DNA of 64,000 nt from Fasciola hepatica (GCA_948099385.1 CANUEZ040000020.1:5488501-5552500), one strand, 5' to 3'. Counted from the stretch's first letter, positions 22,135-32,430 are shown. The notes: a model not told the origin generated them from the letters alone. Numbers and translations: made by a program.

Positions 22135-24786
22135 TCCGGAATATGCACATTGTGACATCAGAACACGTTTTCAGGGACAAACAATTGTTTTCAATGATTC
22201 ATTCTCAAGTCTTTACAAATCATATAGGAGATGGTTGTGCTGAAATGGTCAAGGGTCATTCGGATTGGACGTAGTTTGTGGGGGAGACGGGTTGGGGTTA
22301 GATCGACGTGTCGATCTGCACGACCAGGTCGTGACGGTCACATGGTTCGGAGCTGAGTGACTGGGGTGGGGGTGGTCCACTTGCGGCCAGGGTAATTGGA
22401 GGGCTTGGACGAACTTCTTTTGTGTACACAGAGCAGGTGCGAAAAGACGGATGCTAATCGCCTCTGCGGTGGCCTTTGTGTGTAAGCGGATGTGTTTGTG
22501 GGGATTAAGGGGCACTCGATAGACGATTTTAAATGTGGAATCCGTGCTTATTTTGTGACCTGAGTCTACCAGATGTCCGAGAATGGCACTCCCTATGGTT
22601 CCCGTTCCTCCATGTTGTAGCCATCGTGGACAGTGTTCCTTAATTCTTTGGGATAGTTGCCTTGCCGTTCGGCCAATGTAGGTTGCATTACATTTGCACC
22701 TGAACAAATAGATTACCATTGAGTTGGCCAGCATTGGCAACACATCCTTATTGGAATTTCGGATAATGGGAGAGCTTGCAAATACACAGGCAACACGAGC
22801 TGAGTTGAATGTCCCACTCACCGCACGCGTTAAGCGTCTGTTGACATGGTCCGATATGGCGTCTCCTTTGAATGGCATACGGATAAACAGTTTCTTCTTG
22901 GGGACGTCATAACTTGGAGCACATTTGGGTCTATCTTTCAGATTTTGTTCTATAAAGCGCTCAGGGTAACCGTTTTCCTTGAGAGTGTTTCTAACTAAAT
23001 GCAGTTCTTCTTCTACGGTCTCCTGTGAGCATAACTTTCTTACTCTCGAGGCTAAGCATTGGACTAGGTTTCTTTTCTGTCGTATGGGTACAAAACTGAG
23101 AAAGTTGGTGTACTGTCCAGTCCATGTTTGCTTTCTATGTATCCTTCTTTCGACTGTTCCATTGGTGTTCCTGTGTATAGAGACATCCAGAAAGGCCAAC
23201 GTGTCGTTCTTTTCGGTCTCCACCGTGAACTGAATGGCTTTATGAGCATTGTTGAACATCTGTTTTGTCTTTTCTATATCGGTTTCTTTAGTTCTAAGGC
23301 AGAAAATATCATCAATGTACCGCCGATATAAGTTCATTTCTTGTATCTCCTGTTTCAATGTAGTACTCTCTAGTTTTGCCATGAATATGTCTGCTAGGAC
23401 TGGGCCTAATGGTGATCCCATGGCTACACCATCGCATTGACGATACAGCTTTCCGTCAAATAGAAATTGGACGTCAAAAGTACACCTGAGAAGGAGTTCT
23501 TTCAGTTCCTTCCGTGGTATGTTTATTGACACTTGATTGGTTTCAATGTAGTCACAAACGAAATCAATAGTCTCTAAGATGGGTACGTTGGTGAAAAGCG
23601 AGGTCACATCCAGAGAAAACATTTGATCATTTTTTATGTTTAGGTGTTTGATGGTTTCCACAAATTCAAATGAATCTTTGAGACTGTATTTGGCGAGAGT
23701 CCTGCGTATGGGTTCTAGTTTAGCTGCCAGCCATTTGGCTGTTCCGTGGTAAGGCGAGTTAATCATAGAGAGAATTGGTCTTAAAGGTGTGCCCGTTTTA
23801 TGAATCTTGGGTAATCCATATAACCGTGGAATGGTGGACCCGCATGGTTTGATTGTTTCGAAAGTGAGTTGGTCCAAATAGCCTCGATCTTTCATAGACT
23901 TCAGCACTCTTACAATCTGTTTCTCAGCATAGGTCGTCTTTTCTCGTTCTCCTGGCGACTGTGTGAATTTTGTTTTGTCCGCGAGTAGATGAGACATTTT
24001 TCTGATATAGTCGATTCTATTCATAATCACCACCCCGGAGCCCTTGTCGGGTCTGCTTGTTATGATGTCGTTTCGTCGTTGTATGTTCTTTAGTTCTTCC
24101 AAATGCCTTTGAGTCATTGGCCCTTGGTTGCGCGGGGTATATTTGCGATACTGGTAGCAACAGTCAACAAGTGTGGCTTTAAATCGTTCGAGTTCGTCTG
24201 ACGATCTGGGTACTAGATTGCGAGTTTGTGATAAAAGGTTTTCGAACTGAATTTCTGTTTCCAACTGACTTATTTTACGGCGTGGACAGCAAAAACTCAC
24301 ACCAAGCGATAACGCTTCGGTGAGGATGGGACTCACTTTCAATTTCGATAAATTGTGCACATAACGTTCAGGTTGTGTGGGAAAATTTGACTGTGGTTTA
24401 ATTGCCGTTAGGCTGTGCTGAAGCTTCTTCAATGTTTTTTTGACACCTGGTGTCTGTTACTGAGCGCACATAATCCAAGAATTCTTCGCGTTCCCCTTGA
24501 GGTAAGTTATCCACGGTAGCTTGCCGCTGAAATAGATTTCTTTCATATTCTGGTAGTTTGGAACACATTGTGTCGCGTTGGTTCAGCGCATGTCTACGAA
24601 GCGTTTTGGAGTTGGGATAAATTCGGTTACGACGTAAAACTTTCCAATATTGTTTTGGGAATACATTACTTTCTACACAACTGTCGATGAATTGAATTAA
24701 TACATTTGCCTCGGCAAGGCGAGTGGAGAAATTGAAGAACTTATTCAGATCCTTCACCACGCATGGCTCCTTGTTATGCTTTAGAT
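22135..24786 (-). mobile_element. Penelope-like unit 1
   Basis: Complete 2,652-bp unit. It differs from unit 2 at only a handful of positions that I could see, for example near 22183 and 22858. Confidence 0.9.
22249..24432 (-). CDS. Penelope-like RT with GIY-YIG endonuclease (unit 1)
   Basis: A 727-codon open frame. RT blocks in order: SRPDKGSGVVIMN (residues 126-138), IPRLYGLPKIHKTGTPLRPI (201-220), SLDVTSLF (273-280, catalytic Asp275), GVAMGSPLGPVLADIFM (335-351), YRRYIDDIFC (369-378, the DD pair) and LAFLDVSIH. After a linker the GIY-YIG nuclease reads VIYLFRCKCNATYIGRTARQ (573-592), then QRIKEHCPRW and GHLVDSGHKIS. RT copies the element RNA and GIY-YIG nicks DNA. All visible catalytic blocks are intact. 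The frame opens with TTG; the first ATG-coded Met is residue 106. It overlaps the upstream ORF by 35 bases at an A7 run, so it may be made by +1 frameshifting or the A7 may be an indel. It looks identical in translation to unit 2. Confidence 0.9.
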   Translation of the reverse strand: MKKLQHSLTAIKPQSNFPTQPERYVHNLSKLKVSPILTEALSLGVSFCCPRRKISQLETEIQFENLLSQTRNLVPRSSDELERFKATLVDCCYQYRKYTPRNQGPMTQRHLEELKNIQRRNDIITSRPDKGSGVVIMNRIDYIRKMSHLLADKTKFTQSPGEREKTTYAEKQIVRVLKSMKDRGYLDQLTFETIKPCGSTIPRLYGLPKIHKTGTPLRPILSMINSPYHGTAKWLAAKLEPIRRTLAKYSLKDSFEFVETIKHLNIKNDQMFSLDVTSLFTNVPILETIDFVCDYIETNQVSINIPRKELKELLLRCTFDVQFLFDGKLYRQCDGVAMGSPLGPVLADIFMAKLESTTLKQEIQEMNLYRRYIDDIFCLRTKETDIEKTKQMFNNAHKAIQFTVETEKNDTLAFLDVSIHRNTNGTVERRIHRKQTWTGQYTNFLSFVPIRQKRNLVQCLASRVRKLCSQETVEEELHLVRNTLKENGYPERFIEQNLKDRPKCAPSYDVPKKKLFIRMPFKGDAISDHVNRRLTRAVSGTFNSARVACVFASSPIIRNSNKDVLPMLANSMVIYLFRCKCNATYIGRTARQLSQRIKEHCPRWLQHGGTGTIGSAILGHLVDSGHKISTDSTFKIVYRVPLNPHKHIRLHTKATAEAISIRLFAPALCTQKKFVQALQLPWPQVDHPHPSHSAPNHVTVTTWSCRSTRRSNPNPSPPQTTSNPNDP

Positions 24787-24832
24787 TCCGGAATATGCAC
24801 ATTGTGACATCAGAACACGTTTTCAGAGACAA
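24398..24832 (-). CDS. Penelope-like N-terminal ORF (unit 1)
   Basis: A 144-codon frame from ATG 24832 with the N-terminal Penelope region (YPNSKTLRRHALNQRDTMCS and the charged ERNLFQRQATVDN block), normally fused to RT. The start codon and first 15 codons lie in the 3' end of unit 2, across the unit junction at 24786/24787, so the tandem arrangement supplies the start. It ends ASAQPNGN after an A7 run (T7 at 24435-24441 on the plus strand), where the RT frame is +1 relative to it. Confidence 0.75.
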   Translation of the reverse strand: MSLKTCSDVTMCIFRNLKHNKEPCVVKDLNKFFNFSTRLAEANVLIQFIDSCVESNVFPKQYWKVLRRNRIYPNSKTLRRHALNQRDTMCSKLPEYERNLFQRQATVDNLPQGEREEFLDYVRSVTDTRCQKNIEEASAQPNGN

Positions 24833-27438
24833 ACAATTGTTTTCAATGATTCATTCTCAAGTCTTTACAAATCATATAGGAGATGGTTGTGCTGAAATGG
24901 TCAAGGGTCATTCGGATTGGACGTAGTTTGTGGGGGAGACGGGTTGGGGTTAGATCGACGTGTCGATCTGCACGACCAGGTCGTGACGGTCACATGGTTC
25001 GGAGCTGAGTGACTGGGGTGGGGGTGGTCCACTTGCGGCCAGGGTAATTGGAGGGCTTGGACGAACTTCTTTTGTGTACACAGAGCAGGTGCGAAAAGAC
25101 GGATGCTAATCGCCTCTGCGGTGGCCTTTGTGTGTAAGCGGATGTGTTTGTGGGGATTAAGGGGCACTCGATAGACGATTTTAAATGTGGAATCCGTGCT
25201 TATTTTGTGACCTGAGTCTACCAGATGTCCGAGAATGGCACTCCCTATGGTTCCCGTTCCTCCATGTTGTAGCCATCGTGGACAGTGTTCCTTAATTCTT
25301 TGGGATAGTTGCCTTGCCGTTCGGCCAATGTAGGTTGCATTACATTTGCACCTGAACAAATAGATTACCATTGAGTTGGCCAGCATTGGCAACACATCCT
25401 TATTGGAATTTCGGATAATGGGAGAGCTTGCAAATACACAGGCAACACGAGCTGAGTTGAATGTCCCACTCACCGCACGCGTTAAGCGTCTGTTGACATG
25501 GTCCGATATAGCGTCTCCTTTGAATGGCATACGGATAAACAGTTTCTTCTTGGGGACGTCATAACTTGGAGCACATTTGGGTCTATCTTTCAGATTTTGT
25601 TCTATAAAGCGCTCAGGGTAACCGTTTTCCTTGAGAGTGTTTCTAACTAAATGCAGTTCTTCTTCTACGGTCTCCTGTGAGCATAACTTTCTTACTCTCG
25701 AGGCTAAGCATTGGACTAGGTTTCTTTTCTGTCGTATGGGTACAAAACTGAGAAAGTTGGTGTACTGTCCAGTCCATGTTTGCTTTCTATGTATCCTTCT
25801 TTCGACTGTTCCATTGGTGTTCCTGTGTATAGAGACATCCAGAAAGGCCAACGTGTCGTTCTTTTCGGTCTCCACCGTGAACTGAATGGCTTTATGAGCA
25901 TTGTTGAACATCTGTTTTGTCTTTTCTATATCGGTTTCTTTAGTTCTAAGGCAGAAAATATCATCAATGTACCGCCGATATAAGTTCATTTCTTGTATCT
26001 CCTGTTTCAATGTAGTACTCTCTAGTTTTGCCATGAATATGTCTGCTAGGACTGGGCCTAATGGTGATCCCATGGCTACACCATCGCATTGACGATACAG
26101 CTTTCCGTCAAATAGAAATTGGACGTCAAAAGTACACCTGAGAAGGAGTTCTTTCAGTTCCTTCCGTGGTATGTTTATTGACACTTGATTGGTTTCAATG
26201 TAGTCACAAACGAAATCAATAGTCTCTAAGATGGGTACGTTGGTGAAAAGCGAGGTCACATCCAGAGAAAACATTTGATCATTTTTTATGTTTAGGTGTT
26301 TGATGGTTTCCACAAATTCAAATGAATCTTTGAGACTGTATTTGGCGAGAGTCCTGCGTATGGGTTCTAGTTTAGCTGCCAGCCATTTGGCTGTTCCGTG
26401 GTAAGGCGAGTTAATCATAGAGAGAATTGGTCTTAAAGGTGTGCCCGTTTTATGAATCTTGGGTAATCCATATAACCGTGGAATGGTGGACCCGCATGGT
26501 TTGATTGTTTCGAAAGTGAGTTGGTCCAAATAGCCTCGATCTTTCATAGACTTCAGCACTCTTACAATCTGTTTCTCAGCATAGGTCGTCTTTTCTCGTT
26601 CTCCTGGCGACTGTGTGAATTTTGTTTTGTCCGCGAGTAGATGAGACATTTTTCTGATATAGTCGATTCTATTCATAATCACCACCCCGGAGCCCTTGTC
26701 GGGTCTGCTTGTTATGATGTCGTTTCGTCGTTGTATGTTCTTTAGTTCTTCCAAATGCCTTTGAGTCATTGGCCCTTGGTTGCGCGGGGTATATTTGCGA
26801 TACTGGTAGCAACAGTCAACAAGTGTGGCTTTAAATCGTTCGAGTTCGTCTGACGATCTGGGTACTAGATTGCGAGTTTGTGATAAAAGGTTTTCGAACT
26901 GAATTTCTGTTTCTAACTGACTTATTTTACGACGTGGACAGCAAAAACTCACACCAAGCGATAACGCTTCGGTGAGGATGGGACTCACTTTCAATTTCGA
27001 TAAATTGTGCACATAACGTTCAGGTTGTGTGGGAAAATTTGACTGTGGTTTAATTGCCGTTAGGCTGTGCTGAAGCTTCTTCAATGTTTTTTTGACACCT
27101 GGTGTCTGTTACTGAGCGCACATAATCCAAGAATTCTTCACGTTCCCCTTGAGGTAAGTTATCCACGGTAGCTTGCCGCTGAAATAGATTTCTTTCATAT
27201 TCTGGTAGTTTGGAACACATTGTGTCGCGTTGGTTCAGCGCATGTCTACGAAGCGTTTTGGAGTTGGGATAAATTCGGTTACGACGTAAAACTTTCCAAT
27301 ATTGTTTTGGGAATACATTACTTTCTACACAACTGTCGATGAATTGAATTAATACATTTGCCTCGGCAAGGCGAGTGGAGAAATTGAAGAACTTATTCAG
27401 ATCCTTCACCACGCATGGCTCCTTGTTATGCTTTAGAT
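24787..27438 (-). mobile_element. Penelope-like unit 2
   Basis: Complete 2,652-bp unit directly joined head-to-tail to unit 1. Both unit junctions share TTAGATTCCGG, and TTAGAT is also the end of the 15-bp target duplication. Confidence 0.9.
24901..27084 (-). CDS. Penelope-like RT with GIY-YIG endonuclease (unit 2)
   Basis: Same 727-codon protein as 22249-24432 with all RT boxes (SLDVTSLF, GVAMGSPLG, YIDD) and the GIY-YIG block in place. Two near-identical intact copies suggest recent insertion, possibly as a single event. The stop lies about 110 bases before the unit end, leaving a short 3' UTR/pseudo-LTR. Confidence 0.9.
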   Translation of the reverse strand: MKKLQHSLTAIKPQSNFPTQPERYVHNLSKLKVSPILTEALSLGVSFCCPRRKISQLETEIQFENLLSQTRNLVPRSSDELERFKATLVDCCYQYRKYTPRNQGPMTQRHLEELKNIQRRNDIITSRPDKGSGVVIMNRIDYIRKMSHLLADKTKFTQSPGEREKTTYAEKQIVRVLKSMKDRGYLDQLTFETIKPCGSTIPRLYGLPKIHKTGTPLRPILSMINSPYHGTAKWLAAKLEPIRRTLAKYSLKDSFEFVETIKHLNIKNDQMFSLDVTSLFTNVPILETIDFVCDYIETNQVSINIPRKELKELLLRCTFDVQFLFDGKLYRQCDGVAMGSPLGPVLADIFMAKLESTTLKQEIQEMNLYRRYIDDIFCLRTKETDIEKTKQMFNNAHKAIQFTVETEKNDTLAFLDVSIHRNTNGTVERRIHRKQTWTGQYTNFLSFVPIRQKRNLVQCLASRVRKLCSQETVEEELHLVRNTLKENGYPERFIEQNLKDRPKCAPSYDVPKKKLFIRMPFKGDAISDHVNRRLTRAVSGTFNSARVACVFASSPIIRNSNKDVLPMLANSMVIYLFRCKCNATYIGRTARQLSQRIKEHCPRWLQHGGTGTIGSAILGHLVDSGHKISTDSTFKIVYRVPLNPHKHIRLHTKATAEAISIRLFAPALCTQKKFVQALQLPWPQVDHPHPSHSAPNHVTVTTWSCRSTRRSNPNPSPPQTTSNPNDP

Positions 27439-27484
27439 TCCGGAATATGCACATTGTGACATCAGAACACGTTTTCAGAGACAA
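27050..27484 (-). CDS. Penelope-like N-terminal ORF (unit 2)
   Basis: Same as 24398-24832. Its ATG (27484) lies in the partial third unit (27439-27699), which acts as the upstream pseudo-LTR of unit 2. The A7 run is present here too. Confidence 0.75.
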   Translation of the reverse strand: MSLKTCSDVTMCIFRNLKHNKEPCVVKDLNKFFNFSTRLAEANVLIQFIDSCVESNVFPKQYWKVLRRNRIYPNSKTLRRHALNQRDTMCSKLPEYERNLFQRQATVDNLPQGEREEFLDYVRSVTDTRCQKNIEEASAQPNGN

Positions 27485-27699
27485 ACAATTGTTTTCAATG
27501 ATTCATTCTCAAGTCTTTACAAATCATATAGGAGATGGTTGTGCTGAAATGGTCAAGGGTCATTCGGATTGGACGTAGTTTGTGGGGGAGACGGGTTGGG
27601 GTTAGATCGACGTGTCGATCTGCACGACCAGGTCGTGACGGTCACATGGTTCGGAGCTGAGTGACTGGGGTGGGGGTGGTCCAATTGCGGCCAGGGTAA
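27439..27699 (-). repeat. Penelope pseudo-LTR: 3' end of a third unit
   Basis: The minus-strand 3' end of a unit: the RT-GIY C-terminal codons from about the …LPWPQV block onward, plus 3' UTR. It stops at GGCCAGGGTAAC, where the sequence flips to the plus strand. Confidence 0.85.
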
Positions 27700-29713
27700 C
27701 CTGAACGTTATTTGCACAGTTTATCGAAATTGGAAGTGAATCCCATCCTCACCGAAGCGTTATCGCTTGGTGTGAGTTTTTGCTGTCCACGTCGTAAAAT
27801 AAGTCAGTTAGAAACAGAAATTCAGTTCGAAAACCTTTTATCACAAACTCGCAATCTAGTACCCAGATCGTCAGACGAACTCGAACGATTTAAAGCCACA
27901 CTTGTTGACTGTTGCTACCAGTATCGCAAATATACCCCGCGCAACCAAGGGCCAATGACTCAAAGGCATTTGGAAGAACTAAAGAACATACAACGACGAA
28001 ACGACATCATAACAAGCAGACCCGACAAGGGCTCCGGGGTGGTGATTATGAATAGAATCGACTATATCAGAAAAATGTCTCATCTACTCGCGGACAAAAC
28101 AAAATTCACACAGTCGCCAGGAGAACGAGAAAAGACGACCTATGCTGAGAAACAGATTGTAAGAGTGCTGAAGTCTATGAAAGATCGAGGCTATTTGGAC
28201 CAACTCACTTTCGAAACAATCAAACCATGCGGGTCCACCATTCCACGGTTATATGGATTACCCAAGATTCATAAAACGGGCACACCTTTAAGACCAATTC
28301 TCTCTATGATTAACTCGCCTTACCACGAAACAGCCAAATGGCTGGCAGCTAAACTAGAACCCATACGCAGGACTCTCGCCAAATACAGTCTCAAAGATTC
28401 ATTTGAATTTGTGGAAACCATCAAACACCTAAACATAAAAAATGATCAAATGTTTTCTCTGGATGTGACCTCGCTTTTCACCAACGTACCCATCTTAGAG
28501 ACTATTGATTTCGTTTGTGACTACATTGAAACCAATCAAGTGTCAATAAACATACCACGGAAGGAACTGAAAGAACTCCTTCTCAGGTGTACTTTTGACG
28601 TCCAATTTCTATTTGACGGAAAGCTGTATCGTCAATGCGATGGTGTAGCCATGGGTTCACCATTAGGCCCAGTCCTAGCAGACATATTCATGGCAAAACT
28701 AGAGAGTACTACATTGAAACAGGAGATACAAGAAATGAACTTATATCGGCGGTACATTGATGATATTTTCTGCCTTAGAACTAAAGAAACCGATATAGAA
28801 AAGACAAAACAGATGTTCAACAATGCTCATAAAGCCATTCAGTTCACGGTGGAGACCGAAAAGAACGACACGTTGGCCTTTCTGGATGTCTCTATACACA
28901 GGAACACCAATGGAACAGTCGAAAGAAGGATACATAGAAAGCAAACATGGACTGGACAGTACACCAACTTTCTCAGTTTTGTACCCATACGACAGAAAAG
29001 AAACCTAGTCCAATGCTTAGCCTCGAGAGTAAGAAAGTTATGCTCACAGGAGACCGTAGAAGAAGAACTGCATTTAGTTAGAAACACTCTCAAGGAAAAC
29101 GGTTACCCTGAGCGCTTTATAGAACAAAATCTGAAAGATAGACCCAAATGTGCTCCAAGTTATGACGTCCCCAAGAAGAAACTGTTTATCCGTATGCCAT
29201 TCAAAGGAGACGCCATATCGGACCATGTCAACAGACGCTTAACGCGTGCGGTGAGTGGGACATTCAACTCAGCTCGTGTTGCCTGTGTATTTGCAAGCTC
29301 TCCCATTATCCGAAATTCCAATAAGGATGTGTTGCCAATGCTGGCCAACTCAATGGTAATCTATTTGTTCAGGTGCAAATGTAATGCAACCTACATTGGC
29401 CGAACGGCAAGGCAACTATCCCAAAGAATTAAGGAACACTGTCCTCGATGGCTACAACATGGAGGAACAGGAACCATAGGGAGTGCCATTCTCGGACATC
29501 TGGTAGACTCAGGTCACAAAATAAGCACGGATTCCGCATTTAAAATCGTCTATCGAGTGCCCCCCAATCCCCACAAACACATCCGCTTACACACAAAGGC
29601 CACCGCAGAGGCGATTAGCATCCGTCTTTTCGCACCTGCTCTGTGTACACAAAAGAAGTTCGTCCAAGCCCTCCAATTACCCTGGCCGCAAGTGGACCAC
29701 CCCCACCCCAGTC
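27700..29713 (+). pseudogene. Inverted, end-truncated Penelope unit 3
   Basis: A plus-strand copy starting inside the RT frame (about residue 22 of the 727, at ERYLHSLSKL) and running open through every RT and GIY-YIG box to QLPWPQVDHPHPSH, then into the target duplication, where it stops after FRVR. It overlaps the inverted pseudo-LTR by about 35 bases around the LPWPQVDHPHPSH codons. It lacks the N-terminal ORF, promoter region and natural stop, so it is probably dead although uninterrupted for 672 codons. Differences from units 1 and 2 include Gly to Glu in the SPYH.TAK block. Confidence 0.85.
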
Positions 29714-29728
29714 ACTTCAGGGTTAGAT
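29714..29728. repeat. Target-site duplication, right copy
   Basis: ACTTCAGGGTTAGAT, identical to 22120-22134. The next bases resume CR1-A ORF1 on the minus strand. Confidence 0.9.
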
Positions 29729-31271
29729 GAGTGTTGGTGGAGGTGAGCAGGGGGGAACAGCGGAGGCATTCCGGGGCTATAGTATGGAGGGTTGATGTCT
29801 GTGGAGCAGGGAGGTGTATACGGTAGCAACGAAGATGGAGGATTGGTGTGACCCAAGCGATCAGAGAGAGGGAAAGGCAGTGGAAGGGGGTGCGAGGCAA
29901 TGGAAGGGTGAGTGGCACTGGCAAGGCCCTGAAGGTCACTCCTGGATATGGGGACGATGGCGTTAGACGAATCCAGATGGTGGCCCAGTTGGTTATCACC
30001 TGGAGGATCCGAGAATACGCTATAGGCAGAAGCCGATTGAGAGTGGGGGGTAATGGGTGGGGTGATTATTTGGGCAAGAGCGGACCTGGTAGGAGTACCA
30101 GGTAGGCTTATTGGGGGATTAGAGCGGCACTCACGAGGATAGAAACGAAGTGTCGCGGCTGAGCTAGCAGCTGTTGGGTAGTTGTTGGAGTCGTTAGAGC
30201 GAGAGCGGCGGGTGACAACACTTGTAAACGGCTCGGAGGACGGATTGGAAGTAGTACGGCGGGGGTTGATGGTTGTACCAGGGTCTTCTCTTGGCTCAGA
30301 AGCTGTGACGGGGGAGCGCGGCTTTAATACTGAAGTGGAGTGCCGCTCGGGGCCTGTGGTCGGGGAGCGGGAGCTGCTGCTAGTAGAGGCTACTGGGGGA
30401 GATGGTAAAAGAGGGCGTTTGTGTGGAAGCGGAACCGGGGGTGGGGAGTTAGACATATCTAAGTCGACAGTTTGCAGGCAGGCAGGGTGAGGCTTTGGGC
30501 TCGCCTTTGACTTCTTGACAGAGGGGCATTGGGTAACCTCCATGTCGGTTACAGTGGGGTCAGCCTGTATGAGCAAGGCGGAGTTACTTCTCAGCGAGCG
30601 AAGTATTTCCCGTTGGAGGGGGGTTTTATCAGAGAATATCTTGATGTCCTTAGACGGCAAATGGGCAGCAATTGTCGACTTGTTGCTAATGAACTCTGTA
30701 GCTGTTAGGTCGTCCGTGAATCGGAATAGCAGGGGGCAACTGTGCCTCTGGGACTTTTTACGTAGTCTCCTGCAGTGGCATCTATAGTGAGCCATGTTGC
30801 ACGAACTTAGTATGCTGTGTTTCGCCAAAAAAGTGGTAAGCGGTCTGGAACATTAAAAACCACTGCTTTCTTGGAGTTGGCAATGCGGTGGTATATTTCA
30901 GTAGACACGGAGTCGAGGAGGTGTCCCACCGAAACCAAGTTCTTGGGCGATGTAGCGGCTACGGGTTAAAGGGGAGTGGCCAGGGGTGAAACCTTTGAAA
31001 GGATTTCACCAATCAGCTCGACCTCGTTACTAAGTTCTACGAAACTCTGCTTAAGGCCATTAGGACCATGAGAAGCTTCACCGTCGACGTTAACGAAGGT
31101 GGCAGAGCACGACCTGGTTTTTGGGAGGGGTTGGGTGTGTTTGGATTTGCCAGCTTTAGCGATACGGATTTTCCGAGTACTGTTTGGGGACCAGGATAGC
31201 ATGATAAGTGGTAATATATGACGGAGGTAAAAGGTAGCAGGAAATCGGTCAACTGGACAGAGACAAGCCAA
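29714..31271 (-). pseudogene. CR1-A ORF1, 5' part
   Basis: Read on the minus strand: a start region (31271-30966) with a helical segment VELSNEVELIGEILSKVS; then, past a TAA and a frameshift in a T6 run near 30830, an RRM-like block (KKAVVFNVPDRLPL, CHCRRLRKKS, CPLLFRFTDD and DKTPLQREILRSLR); then a long Pro/Ser/Thr-rich tail with nuclear-type basic patches (PLPHKRPLLPSPP). LINE ORF1 proteins of this kind bind element RNA. The tail continues at 22134 beyond the Penelope array. The element is non-functional because of the stop, the frameshift and the insertion. Confidence 0.7.
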
Positions 31272-31344
31272 AGGTCTGAGCAGACCAGGAGTGTGCCTGG
31301 GTGCTATGTGCGCAAAGGTCTAGATGAGACCTATGTGGCAATGT

Positions 31345-31800
31345 GTTACGGGCAGTGATCTATCCCTAATAGCACACCGGATCCGGACCGGTTCCGGTAA
31401 TGTGCCGGTACAGTTCCAGTGATTTTTCGGTAAAATGCCGGTGACCTTCCGGAAACGCTAACGGTACCGTGCCGGTACCGGTACGGTAAACGGTGGGCAA
31501 GCGAAAAATCGACGTGCATACTCTCTCTCCAGGTACCTCCAGATTCCAAATCCCAGTCGCAATGAGGAACACCTACGGCTAGCCCTGATGTGATACGGAA
31601 GTGATATTGTTATTATCGAGTCTCATTCCGGACCGGTTCCGATAATGTGCCGGTAGAGTTCCGGTAATATGCCGCTGATCTTCCGGCAAACGGTGGGCAA
31701 GCGAAAAATCGACGTGCTCTGACCCATAATCCATCTCCACGTACCTCCAGATTTCAAAATTCATTCCTACGATAAAAACGTTTCGTTAGCCGCTATCCAA
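31345..31800. repeat. Duplicated CCGG-rich repeat
   Basis: Two tandem, diverged copies (about 31379-31560 and 31626-31770). Each begins near CCGGACCGGTTCCG, carries several short CCGGTAATGTGCCGG-like motifs, then GGTGGGCAAGCGAAAAATCG, then ACGTACCTCCAGATT-like sequence. A possible third, shorter relative lies near 34722-34770. No coding potential. Function unknown. Confidence 0.65.
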
Positions 31801-32126
31801 GGGTGCTCACAATCACTGCCAGGAAACTACATTAGCTAAACGCATTAAATTTCCCGTTTTCCTAATAACGGTTTTATCGACGGTCCACGTACATTACCAA
31901 CCTCTCACGTATAAGTGGTTTTTAAAGCGCTCCATCGCGATCGGAAGCAAACACATTTAAAAGCGCCAATGAGTAGAAAATGCAGAAGTAACTGTAAGTG
32001 ATAAATTTTTATAAAAATCACTGTACAAGAGAAGGTTGAACATATTCTCCCAACGTCATGTTGTGTGCCGGCGAGATCTGGAAGGGAAAATGCAAATGAA
32101 ACAATGGTTCGGCGATGTGAACAATC

Positions 32127-32201
<75 letters not shown>
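32127..32201. repeat. (AT)n microsatellite
   Basis: A pure AT dinucleotide run of about 74 bases. Confidence 0.97.
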
Positions 32202-32204
<3 letters not shown>

Positions 32205-32430
32205 GAAAATTCCCAATGAACACATTTAGAGAACACAGTTTGGCGAACAAGCTCGTTATCAGTGATTCCAAATCATGCCATTACATCACAATATATGACG
32301 GCAAGTCAAAGGTTTGAACTAATTAGGTAAATAAGAAGTGATAAAATTAATAATGGAGGGGGTGTGGGAGGGGAAGAAGGCAATTGTAATCCGGGCTTAA
32401 ATCAAAACCGGATGTGTATTTGTTTTTCTC

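Larger units (their letters stand above)
22135..29713 (-). mobile_element. Penelope-like element array (3 units, one inverted)
   Basis: A 7,579-bp insertion in CR1-A ORF1. Reading the minus strand from the high end: an inverted 5' segment (29713-27700), the 3' end of a unit (27699-27439), then two complete head-to-tail units of 2,652 bp (27438-24787 and 24786-22135). Perfect 15-bp duplications flank it. Tandem units with a partial 3' copy upstream (pseudo-LTR) and a 5' inversion are known for Penelope elements. Confidence 0.9.

Noticed and set aside
22135..22290. Hammerhead ribozyme in the Penelope pseudo-LTR
   Set aside because: Penelope elements can carry hammerheads. On the minus strand only CTGATGT is present; the last core base differs and no matching GAAA with stems was found.
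22249..24432. Group II intron or retron reverse transcriptase
   Set aside because: Box order, YIDD, the KIHKTGTPLRPI block and the C-terminal GIY-YIG identify a Penelope-like element.
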